A stretch of 19,137 nucleotides of DNA from Vicinamibacteria bacterium (GCA_025938035.1 JAICQE010000076.1:1-19137); one strand, 5' to 3'; positions 9,501 through 16,827 are shown, counted from the stretch's first letter. The notes: a model not told the origin generated them from the letters alone. Program-made: numbers and translations.

Positions 9501-9694
9501 CCATCCGTGATGGTGGTGCGCGTCCGCTCGATCAACGCCGGGCTGGATGCCTCCACGGTGACGCCCGGCAACACGCCGCCGGAGCTGTCTCGCACGGTGC
9601 CGGCCAGCGTGGCCTGGGCGAACGCGAACGAGGGCGCCAGGACGACGACCGTCGTCGCCCACAGACACGTTGGCAGCAGTCTCGTGAGCGTCAT
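6575..9694 (-). CDS. TonB-dependent outer-membrane receptor with N-terminal carboxypeptidase-regulatory-like domain
   Basis: The product is 1039 aa from ATG 9694. That start has AGGAGG six bases upstream and yields a clean signal peptide (MTLTRLLPTCLWATTVVV...FAFAQ). Residues about 28-110 form a carboxypeptidase-regulatory-like (CarbopepD_reg_2 type) fold: LAGTVRDSSGGVLPGVTVEAS...GIYSMRFALQGF. ETLIVTG (about 117-123) resembles the usual linker/TonB-box region. A plug follows (about 145-250, with RGGRSGEGTIQIDGMNVG), then a long beta-barrel ending in FNVQFDF, the aromatic outer-membrane terminus. Such receptors are abundant in Acidobacteria and import or bind large substrates using TonB energy. 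The ligand cannot be read from sequence. The gene diverges from a two-component system and is followed by the exported redox operon. Confidence 0.93.
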   Translation of the reverse strand: MTLTRLLPTCLWATTVVVLAPSFAFAQATLAGTVRDSSGGVLPGVTVEASSPALIERTRTTITDGNGQYQIVDLRPGIYSMRFALQGFTTIERESVQITGSGVITINADMRVGALQETLIVTGETPVVDVQTSTRRQQVLDSDVVQALPASRGYGNYLAGVPGIQVSGLGSSAQPSQSFFASRGGRSGEGTIQIDGMNVGSSVGGGGVSGYRYDMNTAAEVQVTIAGGLAEVDRGGPAFNMIPRTGGNQFSGTYFANWAGDWSQGSNIDDRLRGLGFTDNPALIKSWDTNFALGGPIVRDRLWFYSNVRSDGIHQDVPRIFANANAGDPGLWTYQADDRIKVRNAQSNLITGVRTTWQATRRNKLGFYIDYTQKCSASSFVRGSGQCREPGDDWTAAGPPIGPGGSTNSPESGTIWDDRQKIIQANYSSPISSRVLVDGGYSSFYSAWGDVRAGGALTDFIPVTEQSTLGGVPNSNFTYRGWPASGSVDQQHATWRGSVTYVTGAHNFKIGYQGAHLVSKNLTYVGEQISYRVQTQLVNGVLQRAVPNQLTQRIGPSATSSRVRYDAIYAQDQWTHGRLTVQGGLRYEYATSWSPEGENGILEDNRFSTAFTFPRTEGVRGYHDLTPRMGAAYDVFGTGRTALKVNVSKYLQSAYAGEAYTISNPGVTFQTTTTRVWTDANRDYVADCDFMNPSANGECQAWANLNWGNPVQTTSVNPDVLGGWGVRNWDWQFGVGIQQEVAPRVSVDVSYNRRWWGNFFVTHNRALDASDFDEVTLTAPTDERLPGGGGYPVSFLIRNANKALGATDNYYTTTKDFGDETHYWHGVDVSFNARLENGLLLQGGTSTGRGVNDTCDVLIGRFGRPMTPAATADGVIDGQPACDYAEPWLTTLRGLGSYTVPKVDVLVSAIIRMQPNAQPGGNVGTNGASRSADYRLNATAFRAATGRSLRPGVTQQSVDLLAPGDLYGDRVNTFDMRFAKILRFGRTRTNVGVDLYNVFNSNTPTAYEAVYDPANAEAWFQPTAVVQPRFVRFNVQFDF

Positions 9695-9700
9695 TTGCTT

Positions 9701-9706
9701 CCTCCT
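9701..9706 (-). promoter_or_regulatory. Ribosome binding site of the TonB receptor gene
   Basis: AGGAGG on the minus strand, six bases before ATG 9694. It selects this start over an in-frame ATG at 9727, which would put eleven residues (including RRK) ahead of the signal peptide. Confidence 0.75.
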
Positions 9707-9843
9707 GCCGGCTGCGCCGGAAAGCACGTGGCGACGCGGTCGTTGAGCCCGCGCGGGCCAGCCGGTTCGCGCCGCGGCGCCACTGCGCTTCCAATCGCTC
9801 GCCCTACGTTCATTCCGGCAACCTCACTCCCACTGAAGGCGTT

Positions 9844-9861
9844 GACGACGGGAACGTCGTC
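9844..9861 (-). other. Hairpin near the predicted 5' end of the receptor mRNA
   Basis: GACGACG (9844-9850) and CGTCGTC (9855-9861) form a perfect 7-bp stem with a 4-base loop (UUCC on the transcribed minus strand). It would lie within the first ~20 bases of a transcript starting near 9865. It could be a 5'-end stability element in a leader of about 170 bases. Confidence 0.35.
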
Positions 9862-9871
9862 CGTCGGAGTG

Positions 9872-9899
9872 TTATCAGTCAGGTGGCGGTCCCCGGCAA
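9872..9899 (-). promoter_or_regulatory. Candidate sigma-70-type promoter of the TonB receptor gene
   Basis: On the minus strand, TTGCCG (9899-9894) is followed by 16 bases and TGATAA (9877-9872). Both boxes are close to housekeeping consensus. Transcription would start near 9865, leaving a leader of about 170 bases. The -35 box touches palindrome 1 (9899-9916), so the palindrome centre falls near -42, the usual place for a class II activator. Confidence 0.45.
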
Positions 9900-9916
9900 T
9901 ACCGCGGATGCGGTAG
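9899..9916. promoter_or_regulatory. Palindromic operator 1 (NarL-like 7-2-7 site)
   Basis: ATACCGCGGATGCGGTAG: half-sites TACCGCG and TGCGGTA are separated by two bases, with one mismatch from perfect symmetry. It shares ATACCGC....GCGGTA with operator 2, 31 bp away. The 7-2-7 inverted heptamer layout resembles the sites of NarL/FixJ response regulators (NarL heptamer TACYYMT). The response regulator encoded at 12980-13630 is the obvious candidate binder. Confidence 0.6.
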
Positions 9917-9929
9917 CTGGGCGTGCAAC

Positions 9930-9947
9930 ATACCGCATTTGCGGTAT
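9930..9947. promoter_or_regulatory. Palindromic operator 2 (NarL-like 7-2-7 site)
   Basis: ATACCGCATTTGCGGTAT is a perfect 18-bp palindrome: TACCGCA, two bases, TGCGGTA. It lies exactly 31 bp (about three helical turns) from operator 1, so both sites face the same side of the DNA. Its right half overlaps TATAGG (9945-9950), a possible -10 box for the divergent sensor gene, so the same site could autoregulate the two-component system. Confidence 0.65.
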
Positions 9948-10046
9948 AGGCATGGTCACCTCCCGGGGGGAGTCCGCACCGAGTCCCGAGGCGCACGTCT
10001 GGCGGCGATGAGCGGACGGGCGGTAGACTGCCCCACACGGGCCTGG

Positions 10047-12983
10047 ATGCAGCACATGAGACCTGCAGAGTGGCTTCTTCTGGTCGCGACGGTCGCCCTC
10101 GTCGGTGCTGCGCCGACGGACGCCGAGAGCCAGCACGGCCTCTTGAGTGGATACACCCTCTCCTCGTGGACACTCGCCGAGGGTGTCCCCATCGGCCCGA
10201 TCAACGCGATCGCGCAGGATGCCGACGGTTACCTGTGGCTCGGCACCAGCCGCGGGGTGGTCCGGTTCGACGGCGCGCGCTTCACCCCATGGAACTCGAT
10301 CTACCCGACGCCGCTGCCGGAGGCCGAGGTCCTGGCGCTCAGCACGTCACGCGATGGCACGATCTGGGTCGGGTTCGCGCGCGTCGAAGGGAGGGTCAGC
10401 GTCGCTGCGCTGCGAAACGGGACGGTCGTCACCGTCTCGGAGGGAAGTGCGCCGCGCGACTCGACGACCGGGGTGATCGCAGACCGCGCCGGGGACGTGT
10501 GGGCCGTCAGCGAGGGCAGGCTCCATCGATTGCGCGCCGGCCGCTGGGCGGTGGTCCAGACGCAACCGGTCGGCGATGCCGCGGCCCTCAGCGTGGGCGA
10601 AGACCCCAGAGGCACGCTCTGGGTCGGCGCACGCGAGGGTCTGTTCCGCCGGCGCGAGGGCGACCGCTTCGAGCTCGTCGACCGGGGCCTCGCGCGCGAT
10701 GCGAGCGAGAGTGCCGGCGGAGCCCTCTGGATCACAGACCCCACACATGGAGCCAGGCGTCATGGCGCGCCGCCACGTTTGACCAACAGCGACGGAAGGG
10801 GGATGCGTCTGCTGCACGACGCGCGGCGGAACCTGTGGGTCGCGACGACCGGCCAGGGAGTCTGGCGCGTTCGCGACGAGGCGACAACCGCCCTGCCGCT
10901 CGTCGAGCGCCTGACGACCCAGACCGGCCTTTCGAGCAACGTCGTGCAGTCGATTCTGGAAGATCGCGAGGGCAACATCTGGGTGGGAACGATGCTGGGT
11001 CTGCACAGCCTCACGCCGCAGCGGCTGACGCCGCTCGCCTTCGATGCGCTGGTGCAGGCGATTCTTCCTGATCCGGACGGCTCGGTGTGGGTCGCGACCG
11101 CCAACGGCGTCATGCAGTTCGCCCATGACGGCGGCACCTGGCGTGGCCGCCGAGTCAACGACCAGCGCGACGTGCAGTCGCTGTTTCGGGACGCGCACGG
11201 CCGGGCGTGGGCGAGAACGAGGCAGGGAGTTCGTGCGTTCGTCCGCGGCCGGATTGGCGATCTGGCGCCCGCCAGCCCCGTCGCGCCTCCGTGCACCAGC
11301 GGCGCGATGATGAGCCCGTCCGACGATCGGAGCCGTGCGGCCGATCGCCGGCCTCTCGTTCCCGCGACTGCCGCGCCGGAGCCGATCGTCGCCGTCCGGC
11401 CGGTGTGCGTCACCGGCGACGCGGTGTGGGCGGCTGGAGCGGGGGATACGCTCACCGTGCGGCGGGACGAGCGGGTGCTCGCCAGCCTCCGTTTACCGTC
11501 GCCGCCAGCCACCGCGAGCCAGCGGGCGATCGACACCATCTTCGAAGACGCACACGGGACGATGTGGGCCGGGAGTACCGCTGGCCTGTGGCGGATTCAC
11601 GATGGAATGGCGGAGCGCTTCGGCGAGAACGAGGGGTTGCCCGCGCAACGCGTCATGGCCATGACCCAGAGCGCGGATGGATTTCTCTGGCTCGCCGTCG
11701 ATCGCGGACGATTGCACCCGGGCCGTCGGGCAGCGCTCATTCGACTGCATCCGTCGGCCCTGGGCAGCCGCGGGGCAAAGACGCCGCTGACAAGATACGA
11801 GCTCTATGACGCCGTCGACGGGTTGGCCGGCGTGGCGCTGGGAACCGCCACCGCCGCCCGCGCGGCGGATGGCAGTTTATGGTTTGCGATCGGCGGCAGC
11901 CTCACCGTCGTCGATCCCCGGCATGTCGGCGACAAACCACAGCCCGAGATCGTGGCGCAGATCGCAACCGCCAGAGTCGACGATCGCCTCGTTGCGGCCG
12001 GCAGTACCGGTGTACTCCCCGCCGGGACGCGTGAAGTGCAGATCGACTACACGGCGCTCCGTCTCACCGCTCCCGGGCAGATCCGGTTCCGCTATCGTCT
12101 CGACGGATTCGACCGCGACTGGGTCGACGCCGGCGCCCGGCGTCAGGCGTACTACACGAATCTCGCTCCGGGCAGCTATGTGTTTCGCGTGCAGGCGAAC
12201 GGTGACGCCCTCGGGTGGACCGCGCCGGAAGCGCAATGGGCGTTCGCCGTGCAGCCGGCGTTTCATCAGACCGGCTGGTTCTACGCGCTCGGCGGGGCCG
12301 CCCTGCTGCTGGTGGCGTGGGGCGTCGCGCACACTCGGGTGTGGATTCTGAACCGGCAATTCGCGGCCACGCTCGCCGAGCGCACGCGCCTGAGCCGCGA
12401 GCTCCACGACACGATGCTGCAGAGCCTCGCCGGTATCGCTCTGCAGGTGCAGGCGATCGCCCGGCAATGTCTGCCCGACGCCTCCGGGCAGCGCTCCCAA
12501 CTCCTGGCGTTGAGACGCGAGGTGGAGGAGTACATCCGCGAGGCTCGCCAGGCCATCCTCAACCTGCGTTCCCCCATGCTGGAAGCGAGCGGCCTTGCCG
12601 GTGCGTTGACCGAGATCGGCCGGCGGGCGGTCGTGCCGCCAACACGCTTCGAACTGTCGGCCGACCCGATCGCTGCGGAAGCGGTGACCGAGGGGGAACT
12701 GTTGCGCATCGGACAAGAAGCAATCACGAACGCGGTGCGCCACGCCGGCGCGACACGCATCCGCGTGGAAATGCGTCAAGAAGCCGATCGCATCCGCTTA
12801 CGGGTGACCGACGACGGTCGAGGATTCGCCGTCGACGCCGGAACGGCCGGCCACAGCGGGCGTTATGGACTGCTCGGCATGCAGGAACGCGCCGCGCGTC
12901 TGGGTGGCCGCCTCACCGTCACGAGCTCGACCGGCGGCACTGTCGTGGAGGCGAGCGTCCCTTACGCCCGGCCGCGGCCGTGA
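10047..12983 (+). CDS. Two-component sensor histidine kinase with Reg_prop propeller and Y_Y_Y domain
   Basis: The product is 978 aa from ATG 10047; 10056 and 10008 are possible alternatives, and none has a strong ribosome binding site. A signal/anchor helix comes first (about 8-22). A long extracytoplasmic region (about 30-630) carries about 13 W-containing blade motifs (LWLGT, IWVGT, VWVAT, MWAGS and similar), enough for two seven-bladed Reg_prop propellers. A Pro/Ala-rich insertion breaks them at about 405-450. A Y_Y_Y domain follows (about 655-735), then one transmembrane helix (about 745-768). The cytoplasmic HisKA_3 has phospho-acceptor H787 in SRELHDTMLQSL, and the HATPase has the N-box EAITNAVRHA (about 891-900), DDGRGF and GLLGMQERA. 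It senses an external ligand and phosphorylates the regulator gene that overlaps its end. It diverges from the TonB receptor gene. Confidence 0.92.
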   Translation: MQHMRPAEWLLLVATVALVGAAPTDAESQHGLLSGYTLSSWTLAEGVPIGPINAIAQDADGYLWLGTSRGVVRFDGARFTPWNSIYPTPLPEAEVLALSTSRDGTIWVGFARVEGRVSVAALRNGTVVTVSEGSAPRDSTTGVIADRAGDVWAVSEGRLHRLRAGRWAVVQTQPVGDAAALSVGEDPRGTLWVGAREGLFRRREGDRFELVDRGLARDASESAGGALWITDPTHGARRHGAPPRLTNSDGRGMRLLHDARRNLWVATTGQGVWRVRDEATTALPLVERLTTQTGLSSNVVQSILEDREGNIWVGTMLGLHSLTPQRLTPLAFDALVQAILPDPDGSVWVATANGVMQFAHDGGTWRGRRVNDQRDVQSLFRDAHGRAWARTRQGVRAFVRGRIGDLAPASPVAPPCTSGAMMSPSDDRSRAADRRPLVPATAAPEPIVAVRPVCVTGDAVWAAGAGDTLTVRRDERVLASLRLPSPPATASQRAIDTIFEDAHGTMWAGSTAGLWRIHDGMAERFGENEGLPAQRVMAMTQSADGFLWLAVDRGRLHPGRRAALIRLHPSALGSRGAKTPLTRYELYDAVDGLAGVALGTATAARAADGSLWFAIGGSLTVVDPRHVGDKPQPEIVAQIATARVDDRLVAAGSTGVLPAGTREVQIDYTALRLTAPGQIRFRYRLDGFDRDWVDAGARRQAYYTNLAPGSYVFRVQANGDALGWTAPEAQWAFAVQPAFHQTGWFYALGGAALLLVAWGVAHTRVWILNRQFAATLAERTRLSRELHDTMLQSLAGIALQVQAIARQCLPDASGQRSQLLALRREVEEYIREARQAILNLRSPMLEASGLAGALTEIGRRAVVPPTRFELSADPIAAEAVTEGELLRIGQEAITNAVRHAGATRIRVEMRQEADRIRLRVTDDGRGFAVDAGTAGHSGRYGLLGMQERAARLGGRLTVTSSTGGTVVEASVPYARPRP

Positions 12984-13630
12984 CGCTCGCAGCCGATGGC
13001 GCACTGGCGCGCCGCATCACAGTCCTGTGCGTCGACGATCATCGCATCGTCCGTGAGGGCCTGCGGATGATCATCAACAGCGAACCCGACATGGTCGTGA
13101 TCGACGCAGCGGCAACCGGCGGCGAAGCCGTCATGCGGTACCAGCAGCATTACCCGGACATCACGCTCATGGATCTGCGGCTGCCGGACGTCAGCGGTGT
13201 GGACGCGATTCGGGAGATCCGTCACCTCGACGCCGACGCGCGCATCATCGTGCTGACGATGTACAAGGGGGATGAGGATATCCATCGCGCGATCGGCGCC
13301 GGTGCGAGCACATACCTGCTCAAAGATGCGCTCGCGGACGACCTGCCGCGCATCGTCCGCGAGGTGCACGCCGGAAGGCAGACGCTGCCGCCCGACGTGG
13401 CGGCGAGGCTCGAGGAACGCGCCGCCCACCCCACACTGACGTCCCGGGAGATCGAGGTGATGAAGCTGGTCGCTGCCGGACGGCGCGACAAGGAAATCGC
13501 CGTCGCGCTGGCGATCAGTGCGCACACCGTCCGGGTGCACATGAAGAATATCTACACGAAACTGGGTGTCAGCGATCGGACAGAGGCGATGAGCGTGGCG
13601 ATCCGCCGAGGGATCATTCACATCGACTGA
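12980..13630 (+). CDS. NarL/FixJ family response regulator (receiver + LuxR-type HTH)
   Basis: The product is 216 aa from GTG 12980, which overlaps the sensor's TGA stop (GTGA), indicating translational coupling. No in-frame ATG precedes the receiver core. The receiver domain (about 12-130) has the acidic pair D19-D20, phospho-acceptor D65 (TLMDLRLPD), T93 and K115 (YLLKDA), so it should be phosphorylatable. The LuxR/GerE helix-turn-helix covers about 153-212 (LTSREIEVMKLVAAGRRDKEIA...HTVRVHMKNIYTKLGV). It is the cognate partner of the upstream kinase. Proteins of this family bind inverted heptamers as dimers, and two such sites lie in the 9899-9947 region. Regulation of the receptor gene is inference. 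Confidence 0.95.
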   Translation: MTLAADGALARRITVLCVDDHRIVREGLRMIINSEPDMVVIDAAATGGEAVMRYQQHYPDITLMDLRLPDVSGVDAIREIRHLDADARIIVLTMYKGDEDIHRAIGAGASTYLLKDALADDLPRIVREVHAGRQTLPPDVAARLEERAAHPTLTSREIEVMKLVAAGRRDKEIAVALAISAHTVRVHMKNIYTKLGVSDRTEAMSVAIRRGIIHID

Positions 13631-13705
13631 GAGCAGAACCTTCGTTGAATGCCCTGGCCGGCTCGCGTCTCCGACACCTGCGGTCCCACACGACGGCGGT
13701 ACGTT
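13631..13705. other. Short convergent intergenic region
   Basis: These 75 bases separate the response regulator stop from the stop of the oppositely oriented permease. I see no convincing hairpin with a U-tract, so no terminator is called. Confidence 0.4.
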
Positions 13706-16450
13706 TCATTCAGCACGCAACGCGCTCAGCGGGTTCGCGGTGGCTGCGCGGCGTGCAGGGACGAACGCGGCGGCGGTGGCAACACTCGCAAACAGCAGTG
13801 AGACGCCGACAAACGTCACCGGATCGAGCGGGCTGATCTCGTACAGCATGGCTTCCAGGTACCGCGTGCCCGCCGCTGATGCAGCCAGGCCGATGACGAT
13901 GCCGCAGCTGGTTACAGCCAGCGTGCGGCCGACCACGAGCGTGATGACCTCGCGGCGCCGGGCGCCGAGCGCCATCCGGATCCCGATTTCGGAGCGGCGC
14001 TGCGCGGCAGCGTACGACGTGAGCCCGTAGAGGCCGACAGCAGCCAGGATCAGTGCCAGTCCCCCGAAGAACCCCGACAACAGTGCGACCAGGCGCTCCT
14101 GCGCGATCGACGCATTGACGCGATCTTCCAGGGTCCGGAAGTCGAACGACACGTCGCGATCGACAGCGGCGAGCGCGCGCGCGACGCTCGCGGCCACTGC
14201 CATCGGAGCCGCACCAGCCGAACGAACGGCGATGCTGAGTTCGGGCGGTGGATCTGTAAATGGAGACTGGGTGAGCGGCTGGTAGAGCATGGGCGGAATG
14301 ATGTCGCGCGGAGAGCTGAGGAGGGAATCACCGACGATGCCGACGATCGTGCGTGAGCGCCGCGCCTGACCCTCGGGCACCCACGCATCACGAATGCGGC
14401 GGCCAAGGACGTTGCCGTCCGGAAAAAACTTCCGTGCGAATGACTCGTTGACGAGCACGATCGGCTCGCTCGAAGTAGTGTCACTCTCCGTGACGTCGCG
14501 CCCGGCGAGGATCGTTGCCCCATATGCGGCAAACCATCCTGGCGTGACCAAGTGGAGCGGTATCGGCGGATCCTGCCGGTTCGGTGGCGGAGCGCCGGGC
14601 ACTTCGACGAGCGTCGCAAAAGACGACCCACTCAGCGGCGATGAGGGCGCCGCAGCCGCTGCGACCACGCCCGGCACGCGTGTGGCGGCCGTAATGAGCC
14701 GCGCGGTCAGCGTGGCGCGCTCGGCCTGCGGCGTCCGAGACGTGTTCACGTTCGCTATCAGCACCCGATCCGTCGCGTATCCCGTTGGCCGGCTGGCAAG
14801 ACGGTCGAAGGTGCGCACGAACAGTCCCGCGGCGACGAGCAGGAAGATTGAGAGCGCCACCTGCGCCGCGACAAGACCGCCGCGGCCCGAGAGCGCCGAG
14901 CGGATCGAGCGGTGTGCGCGCCGGGGGGCATCCGCGCCCTTCAACCCAACCGCCGGCTCGACCTTCGCCGCACGGATGGCCGGCGCGACACCGAACAACA
15001 GCAACGTGGCAATCGCGATGGCAGCAGTGAACGTGAGCACGCGCCAGTCCAGTGAGGCGTCGATCGCCATCGGCGTGATGTGGAAACGCGAAAGCTGCGC
15101 CACGAGCGCATGACCGCCCGACGAGGCGACGATTAGGCCGGCGAGAGCGCCGGCCGCAGCCAGGAGGCTGCTCTCGACCAGCATCTGCCGCGCCAGCCGC
15201 CAGCGCGACGCACCCAGCGCGGCGCAGACGGACATCTCGGCGTGGCGGGCCGCCGCGCGCGACAGCAGCAGGTTGGCGATGTTGGCGCAGGCGATGAGCA
15301 GCACGACGGACACGATTACGAGCAGCGTGACGAGCGGCTGCTCGTAGGCCTGCCGCGCCTCTGACGTCGCGCGGCTGCCGAGCGCGACCAGCAGGAACGG
15401 GTCGTTGAGGAATTCCTCCCGGTAAGAGTGGTCCCCGCGATGTGCACCGTCGTAGATGGCCGCCTGCATCCCTCGCAGGGCACCCGTCGCCGCGTCGAGG
15501 GACTGCTCCGGCTTGAGGCGCACGACCACGCTCAGGAACGACGGTCCTGGCCCTTCTATCCAGCTTCCGCGGCCGCGATGGATCAGCGGTTCGAGCCCGA
15601 TCGGGACGGCGACGTCGAACGGTCTTCCGGCATCCATGCCCAGGAACTGCGGCGGCGTGACACCGACGATCGTGAACGGCACGCCTTCGATGGCGATCGC
15701 CCGGCCGATCACGTCGGCCGCGCCCCCGAACCGCTGCTGCCACAGGCCGTAGCTCACGATGGCGATCGCCCCATCCGGCCCGCCGCCGGGCACATCGTCA
15801 GCCGACGTGAATGTGCGGCCAAGCAACGCCGGCACGCCGAGGGTGGTGAAGAAGTTGCCGCTGACCAACACGCCGTCGACCAGTTCCGCTTCGCCTCGGG
15901 GCGCCAGATTGAAACGTTCCGGGCTTCCCCCGCCCGACCACGCCACCACGCCGTCGAAGAGATCGGCGCGGCGGCGGATCTGCTCCCACACGGGATAGAC
16001 CCAGCCCGCCGAATAGCCCTCAGCGACCGCCTGCCGGCTTGAGATGACGGCCAGGCGCTGGGGCTCGCTGACCGGGAGCGGCCGCAGCAGCCCGTTGACG
16101 ACGGTGAAGATCGCGCTGTTGGCGCCGATGCCGAGTGCGAGGGTGACGATGGCGACGGTCGTAAAGAGCGGTGAGCGGCGCAGCACACGGCACGCATAGC
16201 GGACGTCCTGCCAGAGCGCCTCCACCGATGATTCCCAGCCGGCCGAGCGGACTGCGTCTTTCGTGGCGGCAAGACTTCCCATCTCGGCGCGCGCCGCGCG
16301 TTCGGCTTCGTCCACGCTCATGCCGTCCGACATCTTCCGTTCGGTGAGGTGCGCGAGGTACGCGTGCAGCTCATCGTCGAGGTCGCGTTCGACCGCATCG
16401 CGGCGCAGCAGCGCGGGGACAGCGCCGGCAAGACGACGGATCAGGGTCAT
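13706..16450 (-). CDS. ADOP-type ABC transporter permease (MacB/FtsX, duplicated, orphan)
   Basis: The product is 914 aa from ATG 16450, which shares one base with the padR stop (TGATG). An N-terminal permease-prefix region (about 1-75, ERDLDDELHAYLAHLTERK...AARAEMGS) precedes two MacB-periplasmic-core plus FtsX units. About eight transmembrane helices are visible: near 92-115, three grouped in the middle (LLVIVSVVLLIACANIANLLL and two after it), then VAAQVALSIFLLVAAGLFV and three at the C-terminus (ending VTFVGVSLLFASVATAAAFVPARRA). This is the architecture of acidobacterial duplicated orphan permeases, which are not encoded next to an ATPase and are usually preceded by a PadR gene, as here. 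The role is probably export or mechanotransmission across the envelope; the substrate is unknown. An upstream in-frame extension to 16657 lies inside padR and is a shadow. Confidence 0.93.
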   Translation of the reverse strand: MTLIRRLAGAVPALLRRDAVERDLDDELHAYLAHLTERKMSDGMSVDEAERAARAEMGSLAATKDAVRSAGWESSVEALWQDVRYACRVLRRSPLFTTVAIVTLALGIGANSAIFTVVNGLLRPLPVSEPQRLAVISSRQAVAEGYSAGWVYPVWEQIRRRADLFDGVVAWSGGGSPERFNLAPRGEAELVDGVLVSGNFFTTLGVPALLGRTFTSADDVPGGGPDGAIAIVSYGLWQQRFGGAADVIGRAIAIEGVPFTIVGVTPPQFLGMDAGRPFDVAVPIGLEPLIHRGRGSWIEGPGPSFLSVVVRLKPEQSLDAATGALRGMQAAIYDGAHRGDHSYREEFLNDPFLLVALGSRATSEARQAYEQPLVTLLVIVSVVLLIACANIANLLLSRAAARHAEMSVCAALGASRWRLARQMLVESSLLAAAGALAGLIVASSGGHALVAQLSRFHITPMAIDASLDWRVLTFTAAIAIATLLLFGVAPAIRAAKVEPAVGLKGADAPRRAHRSIRSALSGRGGLVAAQVALSIFLLVAAGLFVRTFDRLASRPTGYATDRVLIANVNTSRTPQAERATLTARLITAATRVPGVVAAAAAPSSPLSGSSFATLVEVPGAPPPNRQDPPIPLHLVTPGWFAAYGATILAGRDVTESDTTSSEPIVLVNESFARKFFPDGNVLGRRIRDAWVPEGQARRSRTIVGIVGDSLLSSPRDIIPPMLYQPLTQSPFTDPPPELSIAVRSAGAAPMAVAASVARALAAVDRDVSFDFRTLEDRVNASIAQERLVALLSGFFGGLALILAAVGLYGLTSYAAAQRRSEIGIRMALGARRREVITLVVGRTLAVTSCGIVIGLAASAAGTRYLEAMLYEISPLDPVTFVGVSLLFASVATAAAFVPARRAATANPLSALRAE

Positions 16451-16799
16451 CACAGTTCGCCGAGATTGGCGCGCAGGATGCGCGCGATGGCAGAGGCCTG
16501 CGTTTCCCAGTCGTGGGTCTGGCGCTTGAGCGCCGTTCGGCCGCGCGGCGTGAGCGCGTAGTACTTCGCCGGGCGGCTGTTCTCGGTGTCGCGCCATTCC
16601 GCCTTGACCAGCCGTCGCGTTCGAGCCGGCGGAAGGCCGTGAAAAGCGAGCCGGCATTGACCTGGAACACGCCTTGGCTGATCTGATCGAGCCGGACGCC
16701 GATGCCGTAGCCGTGCATCGGCTCGAGCTCCAGTGTTCGCAGAATCAACATGTCGAGCGTTCCCTGCACGACGCCGCTCGCCTTACCAAATGTGCCCAT
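16450..16799 (-). pseudogene. PadR family transcriptional regulator with a one-base frameshift
   Basis: The 5' part from ATG 16799 (AAGG seven bases upstream) reads as a PadR winged helix: QGTLDMLILRTLELEPMHGYG, then GVFQVNAGSLFTAFRRLERDGW. At 16606-16610 (minus TGGTC) the frame is lost. Shifting by one base restores a normal PadR C-terminus: VKAEWRDTENSRPAKYYALT, then WETQASAIARILRANLGEL, with stop at 16450-16452. Inserting one G (TGGGTC) gives the expected DGW-VKAEW join. So this is either a real one-base deletion or a sequence error in a G run. Left unrepaired, the frame runs on to 16371 with an arginine-rich, non-PadR tail. PadR regulators of this type repress the adjacent permease and themselves. 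Confidence 0.85.
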
Positions 16800-16810
16800 C
16801 ACCACACCTT

Positions 16811-16827
16811 ATCTAGATTGTCTAGAG
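16811..16827. promoter_or_regulatory. Putative PadR operator, proximal copy
   Basis: ATCTAGATTGTCTAGAG contains TCTAGA-TTG-TCTAGA, a 15-bp palindrome about its central T. It is repeated 41 bp away with one mismatch. It lies 12 bases upstream of the padR start codon and just after the predicted transcription start. Confidence 0.6.

Noticed and set aside
6941..9916. Plus-strand open frame of 991 codons antisense to the TonB receptor
   Set aside because: It mirrors the receptor codon for codon, is rich in Arg/Val/Ala/His in the manner of antisense GC-rich frames, and shows no domain. The receptor frame is clearly the coding one.
9939..10046. N-terminal extension of the sensor kinase
   Set aside because: It would place coding sequence on operator 2 and put a charged stretch ahead of the signal/anchor helix. 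A start at 10047 is more natural, though no strong ribosome binding site proves it.
12215..12979. Upstream extension of the response regulator frame into the sensor gene
   Set aside because: It overlaps the kinase catalytic region in another frame and has no domain. The GTG at 12980 gives a normal 216-aa regulator.
13706..16450. Search for an ABC ATPase partner for the permease
   Set aside because: No Walker A or LSGGQ-type signature appears in any neighbouring frame, consistent with an orphan permease.
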